A stretch of DNA of 24,547 nucleotides, taken from the IMG/VR virus record IMGVR_UViG_3300017738_000037, positions 1-24,547 of that record; one strand, written 5' to 3'. This DNA is from a virus. Below the pieces are notes generated by a model, which worked only from the letters and a program-made list of their open reading frames with translations, ran no database searches and was not told where the DNA came from. Position numbers and translations under genes: made by a program. Numbering within the stretch: the first letter of the stretch is position 1; each line of letters opens with the position of its first letter. Below, piece by piece: positions 20,617 to 24,547 of the stretch.

Positions 20617-22509
20617 CTATCGAGTTAGTGATCCGTTAGTGTAGCTAGAAGAAGTTGGATATGATACTCCAGAAATCTGATCTCCCGAACTAATCGTATC
20701 TTTAATCATATTTATAGTACTTTTAGATAAATCTACATTGAGGTACAAATCTTTTAATCCTATGACATCATTAGACTCTGGAGTTGCTTGTATTTCAATA
20801 ATATTTTGACTTAAAGAAGTTCCAGTAATGAAAATTGAATTAATAAGAACTTCTCCATGCGTATAATCAACTGTACCTGCATTACCGTCTATAGTAACAA
20901 CTTCACCATTACTATCTACGCTAACAATAGTTAGTCTTCCTGTGGTTGTGCTGCCATCTGGTTCATCACTAAAGTAAACAGGTGCACTTTCTCCTCTGAT
21001 ATTAAAAGCAGTGGATTTAATGTTCCTACCTTCTAAATTAACGTGGAATTGATTACCATAACATAATTCATATTGACTCGTAACATTAATTTCTGCACGA
21101 AGGTCTCTTCTCATTTGGATTCTTGTAATATTTGACGTAATCGATCTATCAGAATCATCGACAATATTAACGAACTTACTATACTTGAATCTTCCACCGA
21201 ATTTATTGAGATCTAAGGAATTAGCATACTTTTGAACTGAATTACTGATTCTTGTTTGAAGAGTAGATACATCATTGAATATATTACTATTATAATATAC
21301 AAAACAATCATACTCAACAGTTAGGATTTGTAGATCAACTAATTGTTGATTAATTCCTGCAAGAGCAAATTTCTTTAACTCAGTTGTAATTTGTTGTTTA
21401 GTAAAGTCAGAAATAAAGTTAGCATTTCTTGGTTTGATACTAATTATGACATTTCCAAATTGTGGTGGGTCTAACTCTTCACCACCAACGACTGAAACAC
21501 TCTCAGTATCGGGATAAATTTGCTGAATTATCGCTTCATAATCAGTTGCAGAAACCGCCCTGTATTGCGATGAATATAACCTAGGAGCATAATACTTAAC
21601 TGAGTTAATTGACTCGATCTCATCGCCACTCTGAGCGGCTTGAACGGTAGTTAACGTGATAGTTAGGGTGCTCTGATTTACACTAACATTCAAACCATCA
21701 TAAAAATCTCCTCCAAATGAAAAATTACGAGCACCGTTTCCTTCTCTACCCTCAGTTACAATATAATCGATTCTAATATCTGTATTTGGATCTAATTTCT
21801 TACCAAAAAATCCATCACCAAAAAGAACTTCATATTTTTCATCTTCAATCTCCTGAAGTAGGAAAATTTCAGAGTCTTTGGTAATTTTAACGATATTATC
21901 AACTAATCTATATCTTCTACCATCTCCAATCTCTCCAGGTCTAAAAATAACACTTCTAATAGTCGATGTATCAATAAATGGATTATCTAAAACAAACTTC
22001 TGCTCACTATGACCACTAACTGTAAATGCTTTTGATAATAATGTTCCTTCATATACCTCAAACTGCCCAAAATCAGCAACTCCATTTACAACTGCTACTG
22101 TTCTATCCTCTGGAATGGCAAAAGCATATGTTGTTCCAGAAGAATCACCAGTACAAACTAGACCCTTTCTTAAAGTCAGTGTATTTCCATTGATAACACT
22201 ACTTGGATCAGTAACACTAAGACTTATTGTACCTTGTGCAGCAGTTCTTGATCTAGGAACATAACCAATATTTCTAGCAAGTGAAACAACGTTCTCTCTA
22301 AGAGTAGCAGAATCTATAAAAGATTCATTAACAACCATATTAGTGTTAAATGCAGTCTGATATGTGTTATATGCTAATGTATCGATAAGAACCGACATGT
22401 TTGACCCTTCATAGTCAAAACCAGTAAAGTCGGTATTTGCTCTTAGGTAGTCTTTAATAGAGGATTTAATATCCTCATAGTCTAAATTTGTAAACTTATT
22501 AGATGGCAT
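20617..22509 (-). CDS. 6: Baseplate wedge subunit gp6
   Basis: This is the 630-residue homologue of T4 gp6 (660 residues), a core wedge protein of the contractile tail baseplate. In T4 it forms the inner ring of wedges together with gp7 and gp25/gp53. The N-terminal part has the typical start LDYEDIKSSIKDYLRANTDF, followed by YEGSNMSVLIDTLAYNTYQ and the segment SFIDSATLRENVVSLARNIG, features I know from gp6 and baseplate J-like proteins. The middle holds VLFGDGFFGKKLDPN. The start ATG at 22509-22507 overlaps the gp25 stop by one base (TAATG), with AGAGG ten bases upstream. The stop TAG lies one base before the giant gene, so the three genes are probably cotranslated. Nothing is truncated. Confidence 0.96.
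   Translation of the reverse strand: MPSNKFTNLDYEDIKSSIKDYLRANTDFTGFDYEGSNMSVLIDTLAYNTYQTAFNTNMVVNESFIDSATLRENVVSLARNIGYVPRSRTAAQGTISLSVTDPSSVINGNTLTLRKGLVCTGDSSGTTYAFAIPEDRTVAVVNGVADFGQFEVYEGTLLSKAFTVSGHSEQKFVLDNPFIDTSTIRSVIFRPGEIGDGRRYRLVDNIVKITKDSEIFLLQEIEDEKYEVLFGDGFFGKKLDPNTDIRIDYIVTEGREGNGARNFSFGGDFYDGLNVSVNQSTLTITLTTVQAAQSGDEIESINSVKYYAPRLYSSQYRAVSATDYEAIIQQIYPDTESVSVVGGEELDPPQFGNVIISIKPRNANFISDFTKQQITTELKKFALAGINQQLVDLQILTVEYDCFVYYNSNIFNDVSTLQTRISNSVQKYANSLDLNKFGGRFKYSKFVNIVDDSDRSITSNITRIQMRRDLRAEINVTSQYELCYGNQFHVNLEGRNIKSTAFNIRGESAPVYFSDEPDGSTTTGRLTIVSVDSNGEVVTIDGNAGTVDYTHGEVLINSIFITGTSLSQNIIEIQATPESNDVIGLKDLYLNVDLSKSTINMIKDTISSGDQISGVSYPTSSSYTNGSLTR
20709..20716 (-). promoter_or_regulatory. 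Possible internal late promoter box TATAAATA upstream of the giant gene
   Basis: On the minus strand the octamer TATAAATA lies inside the 3' end of gp6, about 93 bases before the ATG at 20615. It matches the T4 late promoter -10 element read by gp55. The same bases also encode Thr-Ile-Asn, and in such AT-rich DNA a few chance copies per strand are expected, so position is the only argument. A transcript from here would serve the giant gene alone. Confidence 0.35.
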
Positions 22510-22916
22510 TATCTTGTAGCCTCTAGGATGAACGAAATTGCTTGGGCTGAGGATAAATCCCCAATAATATCATAAAATATTGTTACTCCAAATGCATTTA
22601 GGTCAGGTCTAGACTCAACTTCAACACTAACATTACTAACTCTAGTTTCATATAACTGAATTGTGTTCTTAATTGTATCAGAAACTACAGAAGCAGTTGC
22701 ATCATCAATTAAATTAAACAGAGTATCTCTTATTGGCGATCCAAATTGTGCATTAAAAAATTTTTCACCAGGAAGTGTAAAAACACAATTCTTAATTGCT
22801 GTCTTTATTGCATCTTCGTTCTTAACAACGAGCAAATCATTCGTTACTGGGTGAGGTGTGAATGAAAAACTGATATCTTTGAACGATTTTGAGGTAATCC
22901 TATTGGAAATAGGCAT
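22509..22916 (-). CDS. 25: Baseplate wedge subunit gp25 (gp25/GPW family)
   Basis: This is a 135-residue protein of the size of T4 gp25 (132 residues). The family connects the baseplate wedges to the first sheath ring and helps to set the sheath for contraction; it is found in almost all contractile tail systems. The motif LPGEKFFNAQFG at residues 48-59 corresponds to the conserved PGE-RxxxPxFG-type segment of the family, and SPIRDTLFNLIDD follows. The C-terminal part alternates beta strands (VSNVSVEVES, GVTIFYDIIG) as expected. It is the first gene after the late promoter at 22936-22943. The ATG at 22916-22914 is 19 bases from the promoter box, with no strong ribosome site in between. The stop TAA shares its last base pair of letters with the gp6 ATG (TAATG). 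Confidence 0.95.
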   Translation of the reverse strand: MPISNRITSKSFKDISFSFTPHPVTNDLLVVKNEDAIKTAIKNCVFTLPGEKFFNAQFGSPIRDTLFNLIDDATASVVSDTIKNTIQLYETRVSNVSVEVESRPDLNAFGVTIFYDIIGDLSSAQAISFILEATR

Positions 22917-22935
22917 ATTATCGTAGCTTTAAATT

Positions 22936-22943
22936 TATTTATA
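22936..22943 (-). promoter_or_regulatory. T4-type late promoter box TATAAATA for gp25-gp6-giant
   Basis: In the only gap of note (22917-22969) the minus strand reads TATAAATA, identical to the T4 late promoter consensus. It is followed by an A/T-rich start region, and transcription would begin a few bases further, giving a leader of about 14 bases before the gp25 ATG. I see no -35 box, as is usual for late promoters. The placement at the head of the baseplate operon makes it likely to be real. Confidence 0.7.
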
Positions 22944-22969
22944 CGTATTAACGACAACTTTTTTTACAA

Positions 22970-23656
22970 CTACTCAATTTCTCCACTTTTTTCGTCAATC
23001 CACTCGCTAACTGACCTCTCTTTTGCTGTTTCCCAGAAATATTCATCAGTATCTCCCAGTCTTCCCCAGTCTGTTCCTGCCTCAACTTGATATTCTATAG
23101 TAGAAACCTTAAAATCAGGTTTCTTTGGCATCTCAGGAGTGATAGAAAGGTCATATAGACGCATCCGATTGTTAGGATACAGTGCAAACTGCCCATTTTC
23201 GAGTGCTATGCAGTTATGAGACTTGTGTTCTTGTGGAACTTCACTTACATTATTGTCTACTACGTCTGGATTTGCATGGTAATTGTCTAATGTAAACAAA
23301 TATTGACCTTTAATGAATCCATGATCTCTTGTATAGACCTCACAATCCATTGAAGAGACGAAACCTTTGTTGATTGCCACGACTCCATAGTCCATACAGT
23401 TCCAAAATTGGAGATTTTCAAGTGTCATATCAGGATCTGGTGCCTTTGGTGCTCTGACAAATGCACTAATAGGCAGTTTATCGAACATTGCACCGTATTC
23501 TGGTAGGTATGTCTCAAAGTAAAAAGCGCGACCAGGTATCGATTTTGCCGAAACCCAGACGCCCTCTACATATTCACCATGTCCATCTTGATGATCTCGC
23601 AAATATTCCTTACGTACCCAAACTTTTTCGGCAGGAAGATTGCAAATTAGGTTCAT
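22970..23656 (-). CDS. Conserved cyanophage hypothetical protein, 228 residues
   Basis: I do not know its function. The start MNLICNLPAEKVWVRKEYLR and segments such as HGEYVEGVWVSAKSIPGRAF, YLPEYGAMFDKLPISAF and LQFWNCMDYGVV look like a protein I remember as a conserved hypothetical in T4-like cyanophages. It is soluble: no signal peptide, no membrane segment, four cysteines and many aromatic and acidic residues, with an acidic C-terminus (WIDEKSGEIE). The ATG at 23656-23654 overlaps the TGA of the preceding small gene (ATGA), with AGAGGT five bases upstream, which fixes the start. It ends 53 bases before the gp25 ATG, on the other side of the late promoter, so it belongs to the upstream transcription unit. 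Confidence 0.88.
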   Translation of the reverse strand: MNLICNLPAEKVWVRKEYLRDHQDGHGEYVEGVWVSAKSIPGRAFYFETYLPEYGAMFDKLPISAFVRAPKAPDPDMTLENLQFWNCMDYGVVAINKGFVSSMDCEVYTRDHGFIKGQYLFTLDNYHANPDVVDNNVSEVPQEHKSHNCIALENGQFALYPNNRMRLYDLSITPEMPKKPDFKVSTIEYQVEAGTDWGRLGDTDEYFWETAKERSVSEWIDEKSGEIE

Positions 23657-23766
23657 CCTTGACCTCTAGGACGTTTTTTCTTTGAATTACGGGAACTTGC
23701 AGCATATTTTGTATGTCTACCCTTCCCTTGTTTTGTTTTTTTCGGTTTTCTTTCAATAGTATTCAC
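23653..23766 (-). CDS. Small, strongly basic protein of 37 residues with a GTG start
   Basis: This gene is too short for usual gene callers. The GTG at 23766-23764 starts a 37-residue protein: KPKKTKQGKGRHTKYAASSR near the beginning and KKKRPRGQG at the end. About 14 of 37 residues are Lys or Arg and only one is acidic, as in ribosomal-tail-like or nucleic-acid-binding peptides. The start is supported by AGAGGT six bases upstream, by a stop codon in frame directly before it and by the overlap GTGA with the preceding stop. Its own stop overlaps the next ATG (ATGA). I believe close relatives occur as short hypotheticals in cyanophages. Function is unknown; binding to RNA or DNA is an inference from charge only. 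Confidence 0.8.
   Translation of the reverse strand: MNTIERKPKKTKQGKGRHTKYAASSRNSKKKRPRGQG
23662..23667 (-). promoter_or_regulatory. Ribosome binding site AGAGGT for the 228-residue gene
   Basis: On the minus strand AGAGGT lies five bases upstream of the ATG, inside the end of the small basic gene. An AAGG directly next to the ATG could also pair. It decides the start of the 228-residue protein. Confidence 0.65.
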
Positions 23767-23933
23767 TTAATTACCTCTACATTAATGTCTTTTGCGTTAG
23801 GATGCCCCTTTTCGTAGTACTGAATGGCAAGATCTTCAAGAGTATTGAACATTTCTTCCTCTGAAAGATCCTTCCATGCCACTACACCCTTGATTGAAAC
23901 GTTATATCTATCAGATAACTCTTGTTTTTTCAT
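23763..23933 (-). CDS. Small hypothetical protein, 56 residues (74 from an upstream ATG)
   Basis: I do not recognise a function. The protein from the ATG at 23933-23931 begins MKKQELSDRYNVSIKGVVAW and continues with an acidic helical stretch (KDLSEEEMFNTLEDLAIQYY), ending in KDINVEVIK. It looks like a small soluble, mostly helical protein. The frame also has an ATG at 23987, giving 74 residues, but that one has no ribosome site, while the inner ATG has AGAGTT four bases upstream, close to the AGAGGT of the following two genes. I therefore prefer the inner start. The gene overlaps the end of the glycosyltransferase by 23 bases with the inner start, and its TGA overlaps the next GTG (GTGA). Confidence 0.75.
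   Translation of the reverse strand: MKKQELSDRYNVSIKGVVAWKDLSEEEMFNTLEDLAIQYYEKGHPNAKDINVEVIK
23773..23778 (-). promoter_or_regulatory. Ribosome binding site AGAGGT for the GTG-started small gene
   Basis: On the minus strand AGAGGT precedes the GTG by six bases, inside the last codons of the upstream gene. It is the main reason to accept the GTG start and the same hexamer is used by the next gene. Confidence 0.7.
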
Positions 23934-24547
23934 GTCCAACTCTGATATTTGGGTCACAGTAGATCTCAAAACCTGCTGCAATCGCATCTAGACAGAAAGA
24001 AACATCTTCTCCGCACATATCTTGTACCTCTCCAGACTCAAATTCTTGCATCTTAGGAGCAAACCAAGGGTATTTCATTTCTTCGTGTTCAAAAACTCCA
24101 TTTTTGATCAGTACCCACCCAAATCCTGTGTAGTCCACCGTGAAGGGCTTACGGCGCTTTTGCATACTTTCGCCAGTTTCATGATTCATGACACCTCCAT
24201 TGGTACGGAAGTCTTGCTCCTCCAACCAGTGAGCAACAGAAGTTGTGCGTCCATCTTCGGTCATGTACCAACCAGCAGCAATATCCTTCTGCATAAGAAC
24301 TAACTGCAGAAATTGTGCAGAGTTAAAGATAATATCACTATCAATCCACAGTTGATAATCATACTTGAGTTTGCCGTCCCATGGGATTTGGTTAGGACCA
24401 CGGAGAACATTTGCACCTAATACCTTACAACGTGCAAAGTTAACCATTGATGAGTAATCTTGAGAGATCTGAATACTCACTCCCATTTGTACTAGATCAA
24501 AACATAGTTGAACAAAGTTCTTCATGAATGCATATGAACAACCACGA
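23911..24547 (-). CDS. GT-A-type glycosyltransferase-like protein, N-terminus outside the window
   Basis: The reading frame runs off the right edge: seven further codons (ending RGCSYAF) precede the first visible ATG at 24525, so the gene starts upstream. Numbered from that ATG, WIDSDIIF carries a DxD motif at residues 62-64, the usual metal and nucleotide-sugar site of GT-A enzymes. Further on are AAGWYMTEDG, FGWVLIKNGVFE, then GEDVSFCLDAIAAGF (GED at 172-174) and a late histidine in RVGHE (198), matching the acceptor/base and metal-binding positions of GT2-like families. It would transfer a sugar from a nucleotide-sugar donor, with an unknown acceptor: a virion protein, host surface glycan or modified DNA base. 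It leads the cluster of overlapping small genes. The fold call is fairly sure; the substrate is not. Confidence 0.75.
   Translation of the reverse strand, partial: RGCSYAFMKNFVQLCFDLVQMGVSIQISQDYSSMVNFARCKVLGANVLRGPNQIPWDGKLKYDYQLWIDSDIIFNSAQFLQLVLMQKDIAAGWYMTEDGRTTSVAHWLEEQDFRTNGGVMNHETGESMQKRRKPFTVDYTGFGWVLIKNGVFEHEEMKYPWFAPKMQEFESGEVQDMCGEDVSFCLDAIAAGFEIYCDPNIRVGHEKTRVI

Noticed and set aside
22944-22969. Possible terminator in the gap before gp25 (a run of seven or more A on the coding strand)
   Set aside because: I find no stem next to it; the flanking GTTGT copies are direct, not inverted, repeats and the run is A and not T on the transcribed sense.
23488-23685. Plus-strand frame of 65 codons opposite the 228-residue gene
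   Set aside because: It is antisense to a gene with a well-supported start and has no ribosome site that I can see.
23934-23987. N-terminal extension of the small 56-residue protein from the ATG at 23987
   Set aside because: There is no ribosome site at that ATG, while the inner ATG has one; the extension also lies wholly inside the glycosyltransferase gene. It stays possible.
24022-24303. Plus-strand frame of 93 codons opposite the glycosyltransferase
   Set aside because: It is fully antisense to a gene with clear family motifs and shows no recognisable feature of its own.

Overview
The window looks like the late, virion-structural part of a T4-like marine myovirus, most likely a cyanophage of Prochlorococcus or Synechococcus; a related pelagiphage cannot be excluded. 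The evidence is the gene order gp25, gp6, then a very large virion protein in the place gp7 has in T4; a perfect T4-type late promoter box (TATAAATA) before gp25; AT-rich composition; almost no non-coding DNA; and small overlapping hypothetical genes of a kind I associate with cyanomyoviruses. Every gene I can support lies on the minus strand, so the biological 5' end is at the right of the window. I see no tRNA, rRNA, CRISPR array, insertion sequence or integrase.

From right to left, a cluster of four overlapping genes comes first: a GT-A-type glycosyltransferase cut by the window edge, a protein of about 56 residues, a strongly basic 37-residue protein that starts with GTG, and a 228-residue conserved hypothetical. 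Their stops and starts overlap (GTGA, ATGA), and the recognisable ribosome sites are AGAGGT or close to it. A 53-base gap holds the late promoter and then the baseplate genes begin: gp25 (sheath/wedge connector) and gp6 (baseplate wedge), joined by TAATG.

Everything left of 20,615 is one open reading frame: at least 6,871 codons, still open at the left edge. Its N-terminal part carries what I read as the C-terminal core of T4 gp7, so the protein appears rooted in the baseplate wedge. Next come about 3,200 residues of mixed beta-rich modules, including a YHYH-like domain near residues 1354-1451 and GxGY motifs. Then comes a long array of threonine/glycine-rich repeats of three kinds: A (ending in YPR), B (GLxFxCP-like) and C (VGxSTxxHxYxxGG). 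A block of about seven modules occurs twice in the same order about 3.3 kb apart. The last part in the window has more structural modules and GxGY repeats.

My inference is that gp25 and gp6 build the wedge and that the giant protein docks on it by its gp7-like head and projects a long modular fibre or baseplate appendage. Giant structural genes at this place are known in marine T4-like phages, so the gene itself is not new; its modular architecture and the internal block duplication are what most deserve a second look.
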